NCBI RefSeq assembly: GCF_900113225.1 | Contig: NZ_FOZE01000002.1 | Span: 1,550,001 to 1,614,000 of the forward strand | Direction of reading: 5' to 3' | Origin: Mitsuaria sp. PDC51 | GTDB taxonomy: Bacteria; Pseudomonadota; Gammaproteobacteria; Burkholderiales; Burkholderiaceae_C | Length of the DNA stretch: 64,000 nt | Shown here: one piece after another, positions 8,960 through 16,849 of the stretch | How the letters are laid out: the number at the start of each line of letters is the position of its first letter | Position numbering within the stretch: the stretch's first letter is position 1 | The notes under the pieces: generated by a model | What the model saw: the letters and a program-made list of their open reading frames with translations, nothing else | Database searches by the model: none | Told to the model about the DNA's origin: nothing | Program-made: the position numbers and the translations under genes

Positions 8960-9204
8960 CTGCTCGCATCGGATGACAAGGGTCAGTTCATGGCTGGGTC
9001 TTGGACTTCCTCATGCTGGACGACATGGATAAAGGGTAGGGACGCGGCGCCACGCCGGGAACGAAGCGAAGCGGATAAGCTGCGGCGACAACCGCGCTTG
9101 GAGCGACCCGCTCCCGGCAGATAGGCTGCGCGGTTTGCCCGCGTCCGGTACCACCCCGCCGGACGCGTCGCCGGACCATCCCACCAGGATCACAAGGAGC
9201 GCCC

Positions 9205-10620
9205 ATGAGTGCCAAGGAGACCTCTTCCCCCACCGCGTCGCCAGCGATCGAGCGGCCCGACCGCCCCGCCGTGCTGGACCTGATCGGCAACACGCCGCTG
9301 GTGCCGGTGAACCGGCTCGACACCGGCCCCTGCCAGCTCTTCCTGAAGCTGGAATCGCAGAACCCCGGCGGCTCGATCAAGGACCGCATCGGCCTGTCGA
9401 TGATCGAGGCCGCCGAACGCGACGGCCTGCTCCCGCCCGGCGGCACCGTCGTCGAGGCCACGGCCGGCAATACCGGGCTCGGGCTCGCGCTGGTCGCGCG
9501 GGCGAAGGGCTACCGGGTCGTGCTGGTCGTGCCGGACAAGATGTCGGCCGAGAAGGTGCTGCAGCTCAAGGCGCTCGGCGCCGAGGTGCACATCACCCGC
9601 TCCGACGTCGGCAAGGGCCACCCCGACTACTACCAGGACCGCGCCGCGCGCCTGGTCCGGGACCTCCCCGGCGCCTGGTACGCCGACCAGTTCAACAACC
9701 CCAACAACCCGCTCGCGCACGAGACCACCACCGGTCCGGAGATCTGGCAGCAGGTCGGCCACCGGATCGACGCGCTGGTCTGCGGCGTCGGCTCCGGCGG
9801 CACGATCACCGGTCTGTCGCGCTTCTTCGCCAAGGTCCGGCCGGGCCTGGACGTGGTGCTGGCCGATCCGGCCGGCTCCATCCTCAAGGACTTCATCGAG
9901 ACCGGCAGCTTCGGCGAGGCCGGCTCCTGGGCCGTCGAGGGCATCGGCGAGGACTTCGTGCCGCCGATCGCGGACCTGAGCGGCGTGCGCCACGCCTACG
10001 CGATCACCGACGAGGAGAGCTTCGCCACCGCGCGCGACCTGTACCGCGCCGAGGGCATCCTGGCGGGCTCGTCCACCGGCACGCTGCTGGCCGCGGCGCT
10101 GAAGTACTGCCGCGCGCAGACCACGCCCAAGCGCGTGGTGACGCTGGTCTGCGACACGGGCACCCGCTATCTCTCCAAGGTCTACAACGACCCGTGGATG
10201 TTCGACCAGGGCCTGCTCAAACGCGAGAGCAAGGGCGACCTGCGCGACCTGATCGCGCGGCGGCCGGAGGATGGCGCCGTCATCAGCGTCAGCCCCGAGG
10301 ACACGCTGGCCACCGCCTTCTCGCGCATGCGCCAGGCCGAGGTCTCGCAGCTGCCGGTGCTCAAGGACGGGAAGCTGGTGGGCCTGCTGGACGAGTCCGA
10401 CCTGCTCGCGCAGATGCACATGGACGCGCGCCACTTCAAGGACAGCGTCGACAGCGCGATGAGCCATGATGTGCAGACGCTGCCGCCGGGCGCGCCGCTG
10501 TCCGACCTGATCGCGCAGCTGCGCAAGGGCCTGGTGGCCGTGATCGCCGACGATCGCGGCTTCCACGGCCTCGTCACCCGCTTCGACCTGTTGAACCACC
10601 TGCGAAAGGGCTTGTCATGA
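9205..10620 (+). CDS. cbs: Cystathionine beta-synthase
   Basis: PLP enzyme of 471 residues that condenses homocysteine and serine to cystathionine, the first step of reverse transsulfuration. The PLP lysine is K59 in NPGGSIKDR; the phosphate-binding loop appears as EATAGNTGLGLA and the serine/glycine motif as GVGSGGTITG. After the catalytic domain (to about residue 335) two CBS repeats follow (about 345-470, VISVSPEDTLATAFSRM and DLIAQLRKGLVAVIADD), the architecture of true CBS rather than plain cysteine synthase. ACAAGGAG lies eight bases before the ATG. The stop overlaps the next start (ATGA), coupling it to the gamma-lyase/synthase. Confidence 0.92.
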   Translation: MSAKETSSPTASPAIERPDRPAVLDLIGNTPLVPVNRLDTGPCQLFLKLESQNPGGSIKDRIGLSMIEAAERDGLLPPGGTVVEATAGNTGLGLALVARAKGYRVVLVVPDKMSAEKVLQLKALGAEVHITRSDVGKGHPDYYQDRAARLVRDLPGAWYADQFNNPNNPLAHETTTGPEIWQQVGHRIDALVCGVGSGGTITGLSRFFAKVRPGLDVVLADPAGSILKDFIETGSFGEAGSWAVEGIGEDFVPPIADLSGVRHAYAITDEESFATARDLYRAEGILAGSSTGTLLAAALKYCRAQTTPKRVVTLVCDTGTRYLSKVYNDPWMFDQGLLKRESKGDLRDLIARRPEDGAVISVSPEDTLATAFSRMRQAEVSQLPVLKDGKLVGLLDESDLLAQMHMDARHFKDSVDSAMSHDVQTLPPGAPLSDLIAQLRKGLVAVIADDRGFHGLVTRFDLLNHLRKGLS

Positions 10621-11822
10621 GCCATTCCCCCGAGAAAGACAACGACCATCCGGCCGACGCCGACCTGCGCTTCGACACGCGCGCGATCCATGGCGGCCAA
10701 CGCCCCGATCCGCTGACCGGCGCGGTGATGCCGCCGATCTACGCGACCTCCACCTACCGCCAGCGGAGCCCTGGCGTCCACCAGGGCTACGAATACGGCC
10801 GCACCCACAATCCGACCCGCCAGGCCTATGAGCGCGCGATCGCCAGCCTGGAGGGCGGCGTGCAGGGCTACGCCTTTTCGTCGGGCCTGGCCGCGATGGC
10901 GACGGTGCTGGACACGCTGGACGCGGGCTCGCACATCGTCGCGGGCGACGATCTCTACGGCGGCAGCTACCGGCTGTTCGAGCGCGTGCGCAAGCGCAGC
11001 GCCGGCCTGCAGGTGAGCTACGTCGACAGCAGCGATCCTGAGAACGTCCGCGCCGCGCTGCGGCCCGAGACGAAGATGATCTGGATCGAGACGCCCAGCA
11101 ACCCGCTGCTGAAGCTGACCGACCTGGCCGCCGTCGCGAAGCTCGCGCGCGAGCACGGCGCGCTGGCCATCGCCGACAACACCTTCGCCAGCCCCTGGGC
11201 GCAGCGTCCGCTGGAACTGGGCTTCGACGCGGTGATGCATTCGGCGACGAAGTACCTCAACGGGCACAGCGACGTCATCTCCGGCGTGGTCGTGGTCGGG
11301 GGCGAGCAGCGCCAGGCGGCGCTGCGCGAGCAGCTCGAGTTCCTGCACAACGCGGTGGGCTCGATCGCCGGCCCCTTCGACAGCTTCCTCGCGCTGCGCG
11401 GGCTCAAGACGCTGGCGCTGCGCATGGCGCGCCACAACGAGAGCGCGCTGGCACTCGCCCGCTGGCTGGAAGGCCAGCCCAAGGTGCGCCGTGTCCACTA
11501 TCCGGGCCTGGAAAGCCATCCGCAGCAGGCGCTCGCCCAGCGCCAGATGCGCGGCGGTGGCGGGATGATCAGCGTCCAGCTCGACACCGACCTGGCCGGC
11601 GCGCGCCGCTTCCTGGAGCGGGTGCGGATCTTCTCGCTGGCCGAGAGCCTGGGCGGCGTCGAGAGCCTGATCTCGCTGCCGGCGCTGATGACGCACGCGT
11701 CGATCCCGGTGGAGACGCGGGCGCGGCTGGGCATCACCGATTCGCTGGTGCGGATCTCCGCCGGCATCGAGGACCTCGAGGACCTGCGCGACGACCTGAA
11801 GGCGGGCCTGGACGCCGTCTGA
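10617..11822 (+). CDS. Cystathionine gamma-lyase / gamma-synthase family PLP enzyme
   Basis: A 401-residue Cys/Met-metabolism PLP enzyme. The Schiff-base lysine is K212 in HSATKYLNGHSDV; YEYGRTHNPTR and FSSGLAAM are the usual cofactor-binding segments. Coupling to cystathionine beta-synthase by a four-base overlap argues for the gamma-lyase role, splitting cystathionine to cysteine, ammonia and 2-oxobutanoate, so the pair would run homocysteine to cysteine. Gamma-synthase activity (forward direction) cannot be excluded from sequence alone. Two hairpins follow, the second a good terminator. Confidence 0.9.
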   Translation: MSHSPEKDNDHPADADLRFDTRAIHGGQRPDPLTGAVMPPIYATSTYRQRSPGVHQGYEYGRTHNPTRQAYERAIASLEGGVQGYAFSSGLAAMATVLDTLDAGSHIVAGDDLYGGSYRLFERVRKRSAGLQVSYVDSSDPENVRAALRPETKMIWIETPSNPLLKLTDLAAVAKLAREHGALAIADNTFASPWAQRPLELGFDAVMHSATKYLNGHSDVISGVVVVGGEQRQAALREQLEFLHNAVGSIAGPFDSFLALRGLKTLALRMARHNESALALARWLEGQPKVRRVHYPGLESHPQQALAQRQMRGGGGMISVQLDTDLAGARRFLERVRIFSLAESLGGVESLISLPALMTHASIPVETRARLGITDSLVRISAGIEDLEDLRDDLKAGLDAV

Positions 11823-11832
11823 CCGAGGGGCG

Positions 11833-11898
11833 CGCCGCGGGAATTCCGCGGCGGACGAACGCGCCGGGGCCGGGAGGCCGCCGGCGCGTTCTGCTTTT
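11833..11898 (+). terminator. Tandem hairpins ending the cbs operon
   Basis: A first perfect 8-base stem (11833-11840 with 11846-11853) is followed by an 11-base stem, GAACGCGCCGG (11857-11867) with CCGGCGCGTTC (11881-11891), then TGCTTTT. The second is a plausible Rho-independent terminator just after the stop at 11822. Confidence 0.75.
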
Positions 11899-12049
11899 CC
11901 GAACCGCTGGCCGCACAAGAATCGAAGTGCGACGTGAAGAATGCGTGAAGATGCGCGCGTCAAACGCGCGAAGCGTTGCGCCGCCAAGTGGCGAATCCAC
12001 GCGCACCGGATTTGTTGGCTCGTCGGAAAAACCTTCGACAAGTCTTTCT

Positions 12050-12072
12050 TAACTTCCGTTTAAGCGAAGTTA
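12050..12072. promoter_or_regulatory. Inverted repeat in the nhaR-like promoter region
   Basis: TAACTTC (12050-12056) and GAAGTTA (12066-12072) are a perfect 7-base inverted repeat with a 9-base AT-rich spacer, 38 bases before the LysR-family start. This size and symmetry suit a LysR-type binding site, so autoregulation is likely. Confidence 0.5.
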
Positions 12073-12109
12073 TTTATGATCCGGCTTCGTTTTTCTCGGA
12101 GGCCCTCTC

Positions 12110-13048
12110 ATGTCTGCCCTCAACTACCGCCATCTGCACTACTTCTGGGTCGTCGCCAAGGAGGGCGGCTTCGCCCGGGCGGCGGATCGCCTCGGCATGG
12201 CGGTGCAGACGATCAGCGCGCAGGTGCGGGAGCTCGAGCGCTCGCTGGGCCATCAGCTGCTCAAGCCGGAAGGCCGCGGCCTGGTGCTGACCGAAGCCGG
12301 CCAAGCCGCCTTCGCCCGCGCCGAGGAGATCTTCCAGATCGGCCAGATGGTGCCGCACGAGGTCCACGAGGCGGCCACGCAGCGCGTGCAGCGCCTGTCG
12401 GTGGGCTTGTCTGACGGTCTGTCCAAGCTGGCCGCCCATGCCCTGCTGGCGCCGGTCCTGGACACGCCGAACCTGCGCCTCGTCTGCCATGAGGGCGAGG
12501 TCGACCAATTGATCGGCGAGCTGGCCCTGCACCACCTGGACCTGGTGCTCACCGACCAGCCCGCGCCGGTGAATCCGACGCTGCGCATCACCAGCCAGCT
12601 GCTGGCCAGCACCTCGGTCGACTGGTACGGCCCCGCGGAACTGGTCGAGCGCGCCCGTCGCGCGCCGAACAAGGGCTTCCCTCACGTGCTGGAGACGCTG
12701 CCGGTGCTGCTGCCGACGCGCCACGCCTCGCTGCGCGCGGGCCTGGAGCGCTGGTTCGAGCAGCACCACATCCGGCCGCAGATCGTCGGCGAGTTCGAGG
12801 ACAGCGCGCTGATGAGCGTCTTCGCCGCGCGCGGGCTGGGCGTCTTCCCGGTCAGCCGATTGGGCGCGGACGACCTGTCGATGATGGCCGGCCTGCACCT
12901 GCTCGGCCAGACCGAGGTCGTCGAGGACGTCCACGGCATCTACTCGCGCCGCGGCCAGAACCATCCGCTGGTGGCCAAGCTGCTGCAGCGTCGCGGCACG
13001 CAGGAACCGGCGATGGACAACGAATCGGAAATTGCTTCAGAAGAATGA
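12110..13048 (+). CDS. nhaR: LysR-family transcriptional regulator, NhaR-like
   Basis: A 312-residue LysR regulator. The N-terminal helix-turn-helix reads LNYRHLHYFWVVAKEGGFARAA and continues RLGMAVQTISAQVRELERSLG. The start MSALNYRHLHYFW and the effector-domain piece ALMSVFAARGLGVFPV are typical of the NhaR group, which in other bacteria responds to sodium and controls Na+/H+ antiporter or stress genes. CGGAGG sits nine bases before the ATG. The next gene on the strand is a BI-1 membrane protein, so a stress target nearby is possible but unproven. Confidence 0.87.
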   Translation: MSALNYRHLHYFWVVAKEGGFARAADRLGMAVQTISAQVRELERSLGHQLLKPEGRGLVLTEAGQAAFARAEEIFQIGQMVPHEVHEAATQRVQRLSVGLSDGLSKLAAHALLAPVLDTPNLRLVCHEGEVDQLIGELALHHLDLVLTDQPAPVNPTLRITSQLLASTSVDWYGPAELVERARRAPNKGFPHVLETLPVLLPTRHASLRAGLERWFEQHHIRPQIVGEFEDSALMSVFAARGLGVFPVSRLGADDLSMMAGLHLLGQTEVVEDVHGIYSRRGQNHPLVAKLLQRRGTQEPAMDNESEIASEE

Positions 13049-13156
13049 GATTGAAGCAGGTTTATACGAAGTGAAGACGACGTTAAGGTCCGCACCTCGT
13101 GCGCGCGAGAGCGCGCGTTCCGTCCAACGGCTCACTCGGATCCAGGAGAACCAGTC

Positions 13157-13870
13157 ATGAGCGACTACCAACGACATCCGGCGTCCCCCTCGGCCTGGAC
13201 GCCCGCCACCGCCAGCGGCGGCGATTCGGTCTTCACCCAGCGCGCCGACGTGGCGCGCGTGCTGCGCAACACCTATGCGCTGCTGTCGATGACGCTGCTG
13301 TTCAGCGGCGCGGTGGCGGCGGCCGCGGTGGCGTTCAAGCTGCCCGCCCCGGGCATGATCCTGACGCTCATCGGCTACTTCGGCCTGCTGTTCGCGATCC
13401 ACAAGACGCAGCATTCCGCCGCGTCGGTGCCGCTGGTCTTCGCGCTGACCGGCTTCATGGGCTACACCCTGGGCCCGCTGCTGAGCGCCATCCTGAACCT
13501 GCCCGGCGGCGCCAACACGATCGCCCTGGCGCTGGGCACTACCGGCGCGACCTTCCTGGTGCTGTCGGCCTATGTGCTGGCGACCAAGAAGGACTTCAGC
13601 TTCATGGGCGGCTTCCTGTTCGCCGGCATGATCATCGCGATCCTGGCGTCGCTGGCCAACCTGTTCTTCCAGCTGCCGATGCTGGCGATGGTGGTCTCGG
13701 GCGTCGTGGCGCTGCTGTCGGTGGGCATGATCCTGTTCCACACCAGCATGATCGTGAACGGCGGCGAGCGGAACTACGTGATGGCCACGGTCAGCCTGTT
13801 CGTCTCGCTGTTCAACCTGTTCACCAGCCTGCTGAGCATCTTCGGCTTCGCCGGCTCCAGCGACGACTGA
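13157..13870 (+). CDS. Bax inhibitor-1 / YccA family membrane protein
   Basis: A 237-residue inner-membrane protein with about seven transmembrane segments following a 35-residue soluble N-terminus. VARVLRNTYALLSMTLLFSG and later SLFNLFTSLLSIFGF are the recognisable start and end of the BI-1 family; bacterial members such as YccA interact with the FtsH protease or act as pH-sensitive ion leak channels. CAGGAGAA lies upstream of the ATG. The next gene begins ten bases after the stop. Confidence 0.93.
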   Translation: MSDYQRHPASPSAWTPATASGGDSVFTQRADVARVLRNTYALLSMTLLFSGAVAAAAVAFKLPAPGMILTLIGYFGLLFAIHKTQHSAASVPLVFALTGFMGYTLGPLLSAILNLPGGANTIALALGTTGATFLVLSAYVLATKKDFSFMGGFLFAGMIIAILASLANLFFQLPMLAMVVSGVVALLSVGMILFHTSMIVNGGERNYVMATVSLFVSLFNLFTSLLSIFGFAGSSDD

Positions 13871-13880
13871 CGGCGCGACG

Positions 13881-14282
13881 ATGAAGACCTTGCTGTGGTC
13901 CTTGACCGGCGTGTTCGCGCTGGTCTGGAGCGGACTGGCCTGGGCGGCGGCCGGCCTGGTGCGCTGGACGGTGGAGGCGCTCTCCACCGGCCGCGCCACC
14001 GAGCTTGGCAAGGCCGCGGTCGAGTTCAAGTTCCCGGCCTGGGCCGAGCCCTTCCTCGACACCGGGCTGCTCGAGATGCTCCAGTCCTTCGTGCGCTGGC
14101 TGATGGAGATGGCGGGCACCGGCGCCCCGATGGCCGGGACGGCGATCGGCTGGCTGGTGCCGGTGGTGTGGGTCACCTGGGCCTTCGGGCTGACGGCGCT
14201 GATCGTGATCGCGCTGCTGCTCAATCACCTGATCAAGAGCCTGCCGCGCACCGGCGGCGGCACAGCAGCGGCGACACGCTGA
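13881..14282 (+). CDS. Small membrane protein of unknown function
   Basis: A 133-residue protein with a hydrophobic N-terminal segment (about 3-25, LLWSLTGVFALVWSGLAW) and a second near 95-120 (WLVPVVWVTWAFGLTALIVI), separated by an amphipathic stretch containing AEPFLDTGLLEMLQSFVRW. It starts ten bases after the BI-1 gene and is probably co-transcribed with it. I do not recognise the family. Confidence 0.65.
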   Translation: MKTLLWSLTGVFALVWSGLAWAAAGLVRWTVEALSTGRATELGKAAVEFKFPAWAEPFLDTGLLEMLQSFVRWLMEMAGTGAPMAGTAIGWLVPVVWVTWAFGLTALIVIALLLNHLIKSLPRTGGGTAAATR

Positions 14283-14299
14283 CGCGTCCCCGGCCTCGT

Positions 14300-14941
14300 T
14301 CAGCCCCCGCAGGGCTGGACGAGGCCGTCGCCATGAGGCGCGGCGCGGAACTCGGGCAGCTGCTCGACCTCGGTCGCATAGGCGATCAGCGTCTGCAGCC
14401 GCTCCGCCGGCGGCAGCAGCTCCGGCGTCATCTGCCGGACGAATTCCCACATCACGCCGATCGTGATGCCCGCCAGGCCGATCGCGTCGCGCTCGGCCGA
14501 GAGCGGCGCCTTGCCCATCTCCGCCTCGAGCTCCAGCAGCGCGGCGCGCAGCTGGGCGCCCACCCGCTCGAGCCAGGGCGCATGCTGCTTGTCGTCCGGG
14601 CGCAGCTGCTGCTCGTACACCGCCTGCACGCTCTTGTCGGTGGCCGCCAGCGCCAGGCCGATCAGCCGCAGTGCGCGCTTGAGCGCCGGATCGCTGGGCG
14701 GCAGCAGCGCCCGTCCCGGCGACAGCGACTGCGCGTACTGCAGGATCAGCGTCGAATCCATCAGCACCGTGCCGTCGTCGCAGACGAAGGTCGGCGCCTT
14801 GACGACCGGGTTGATGCGGCTGAATTCGTCGAAGGTGCGGAACACCGACAGCGAGCGGTGCTCGAAGTGCAGGCCCAGCAGCTGCATCGCGATCGCGGCG
14901 CGGCGGACGTAGGGGGAGTCGAGCATGCCGATGAGCTGCAT
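14300..14941 (-). CDS. Glutathione S-transferase family protein
   Basis: A 213-residue cytosolic GST. The thioredoxin-like N-terminal domain begins MQLIGMLDSPYVRR and has the cis-proline and glutathione-binding segments NPVVKAPTFVCDDG and LMDSTLILQY; the all-helical domain follows from about residue 90. MLDSPYVRRAAI matches the common proteobacterial GST class. It is convergent with the small membrane gene and lies 31 bases before the GNAT gene stop, on the same strand, so the two may be co-transcribed. Substrate unknown. Confidence 0.88.
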   Translation of the reverse strand: MQLIGMLDSPYVRRAAIAMQLLGLHFEHRSLSVFRTFDEFSRINPVVKAPTFVCDDGTVLMDSTLILQYAQSLSPGRALLPPSDPALKRALRLIGLALAATDKSVQAVYEQQLRPDDKQHAPWLERVGAQLRAALLELEAEMGKAPLSAERDAIGLAGITIGVMWEFVRQMTPELLPPAERLQTLIAYATEVEQLPEFRAAPHGDGLVQPCGG

Positions 14942-14972
14942 GGCGGAACTTTCGTGAGGGGACGTGGTGGGC

Positions 14973-15533
14973 TCAGGCGCCGGCGGGCAGCGCCACGGTG
15001 AAGCGGTAGAGGCAGCACTCGTCGCCGTGGAGGGTGCGGACCTCGCGATCGATCTCGCCGGCGGCGCGGCCGCGGATGACGCCGGGCCAGAACTGCGCGG
15101 CGGGGGTGTTGGCCATCAGGTGGTAGACCTCCCAGCGGCCCGGGAAGCGCGCCAGCACCTCGCCGGCCGCGCGCGCCGCCAGGCCGTGGCCGCGATAACC
15201 CCGCGCGAGGAAGAAGTAGCCCATGTTGTGGTCGGACTGGCTGTCCTCGCAGTCGCGGTCGACCACCGCGAAGCCGGCCAGTTCGTCGCCGACCCAGATC
15301 AGGAACGGATGCACGTCCGGCTGCGCCCAGTACGGCGCCTTGGGCCGCAGCTGGTAGCGCCCCTCGGGCGCGAACGCCACCGGCGTCCACTCGCTGAGGT
15401 CGTAGTTGTAGAACTGCATCAGGTTCTCGATGCGCGGCAGGTCGTCGGGCGCCGCGCGCTCGATCCGTAGCGCCGGGCTGTCGGGACGCGGCACGGGGAT
15501 CGAGTCGGAAAAGGCGCCGGGTCGTGTCTCCAT
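14973..15533 (-). CDS. GNAT-family N-acetyltransferase
   Basis: A 186-residue acetyltransferase. The acetyl-CoA-binding part is visible as MGYFFLARGYRGHGLAARAAGEV, preceded by FLIWVGDELAGFAVVDRD and followed by WEVYHLMANTPAAQFWPGVI, the normal order of GNAT strands and helices. GAGG lies just upstream of the ATG. It sits between the GST and the Gfo/Idh/MocA oxidoreductase on the same strand. The acceptor is unknown. Confidence 0.85.
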   Translation of the reverse strand: METRPGAFSDSIPVPRPDSPALRIERAAPDDLPRIENLMQFYNYDLSEWTPVAFAPEGRYQLRPKAPYWAQPDVHPFLIWVGDELAGFAVVDRDCEDSQSDHNMGYFFLARGYRGHGLAARAAGEVLARFPGRWEVYHLMANTPAAQFWPGVIRGRAAGEIDREVRTLHGDECCLYRFTVALPAGA

Positions 15534-15577
15534 GAGGCCTCGCTGCTGGCTGTTCCTGTGGTCTTCTCCCGGCCGCG

Positions 15578-16621
15578 TCAGCGCGGCGGCGGGAAGTCGT
15601 CGTCGAAGGGATAGCGCACGCCGGCCAGCGCGCGGATGCGATCCATCCAGCCGAGCACCGCCAGCGTCTCCGCATGCGGGACCACCGGGCTTTCGATCTC
15701 ACCGGCGCGGGCGCAGCGCATCGCCTCGCGGATCTCGTTCTCGAAGCCGTTGATCTCGAAAGGGCGCTCGATCGTCTCGACCGTGCCGCGCGCCGGCAGC
15801 CACTGCAGACGCGTCGCTTCCCAGAAGGTCTCCGGCAGCACGATGGCGCCAGCCGCGCCCAGCACCTGCATCGTGTTGGGCGCGAAGGTGTCCACCGCGC
15901 AATGGAACTGCGACACCAGCCCGTCGCCGAAGTCCAGCGCCACCGCCAGCCGCGCGTCCACGCCGGTCGGCGCGAGCTTGGCCCGCACCTGCAGGTCCAC
16001 CAGCGGCGGCACCTCGCCGAGCGCGTGCTGCAGCACCCAGCGCGTGGCGGTCAGGTTGTAGATGCCGACGTCCAGCAGCGCGCCGCCGGCCAGCGCCGGG
16101 CTGAAGATGCGGCTGTCGGGGTCGTAGGGCGCGGGGAAGCAGAAGCTCGATTGCAGCCCGTGCAGCGCGCCGAGGCGGCCGTCGCGCAGCCAGGTCGCGA
16201 GTTCCTGGTAGGCCGGCAGGAAACGCGTCCAGACGGCTTCCATCAGGAAGCTCCGGTGCGTGCGCGCGGCCTCGACCAGGCGGCGGCCCATCTCCTGATT
16301 GGGCACCAGCGACTTCTCGCACAGCACCGCCTTGCCGGCGCGCAGCGCGGCCAGGACGGGCTCGTAGTGCTGGCCATGGGGCGTGGCCACGTAGACGCCG
16401 TCGATGGCCGGATCGGCCAGCAGCACCGCCGGATCGGTGTGGGCGAGCACGGCGGGTTCTCCCGCTGCGGACCAGCGGTCGGCGAACTGCTGCGCGCGAT
16501 GGGCATCGCGGCCGCAGACCGCATGCAGGCGGCAGCCGTCGAGGCGCGCGACGGCATCGGCGAAGCGATGGGCGATCGCGCCCGGGCCGATCACGGCCCA
16601 CTGGAAGGTGGAGTCGGACAT
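15578..16621 (-). CDS. Gfo/Idh/MocA-family NAD(P)-dependent oxidoreductase
   Basis: A 347-residue oxidoreductase of the sugar and dihydrodiol dehydrogenase family. The Rossmann start is FQWAVIGPGAIAHRFADAV; YVATPHGQHYEPV and AVLCEKSLVPN (the conserved EK motif) follow. Resemblance is strongest to trans-1,2-dihydrobenzene-1,2-diol dehydrogenase-like members. The ATG at 16621 is chosen because the Rossmann strand begins immediately after it; an in-frame ATG at 16687 would add a 22-residue unstructured extension. No pathway genes are adjacent. Confidence 0.85.
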   Translation of the reverse strand: MSDSTFQWAVIGPGAIAHRFADAVARLDGCRLHAVCGRDAHRAQQFADRWSAAGEPAVLAHTDPAVLLADPAIDGVYVATPHGQHYEPVLAALRAGKAVLCEKSLVPNQEMGRRLVEAARTHRSFLMEAVWTRFLPAYQELATWLRDGRLGALHGLQSSFCFPAPYDPDSRIFSPALAGGALLDVGIYNLTATRWVLQHALGEVPPLVDLQVRAKLAPTGVDARLAVALDFGDGLVSQFHCAVDTFAPNTMQVLGAAGAIVLPETFWEATRLQWLPARGTVETIERPFEINGFENEIREAMRCARAGEIESPVVPHAETLAVLGWMDRIRALAGVRYPFDDDFPPPR

Positions 16622-16849
16622 GGGTCGGTGGGGAAGCGGGCCGGTCCCGCGATGTGCGGCAAGGGGAGCCGACATGCTAATCGCCAACGCCGTCGTGACG
16701 TCTTGCCGCGGAAGGCCTCAGGGTTGTCCCGGGGCAGGGTTCGCCACGGGGGCGGACGACGCCCATGCCCTTCGTTCCCGGCGGGGTCATCGGCTAAGGT
16801 GGCGGCCTCGCACAACACGAATGCCTGTGACCCACGCGGGCCGTCTCCC

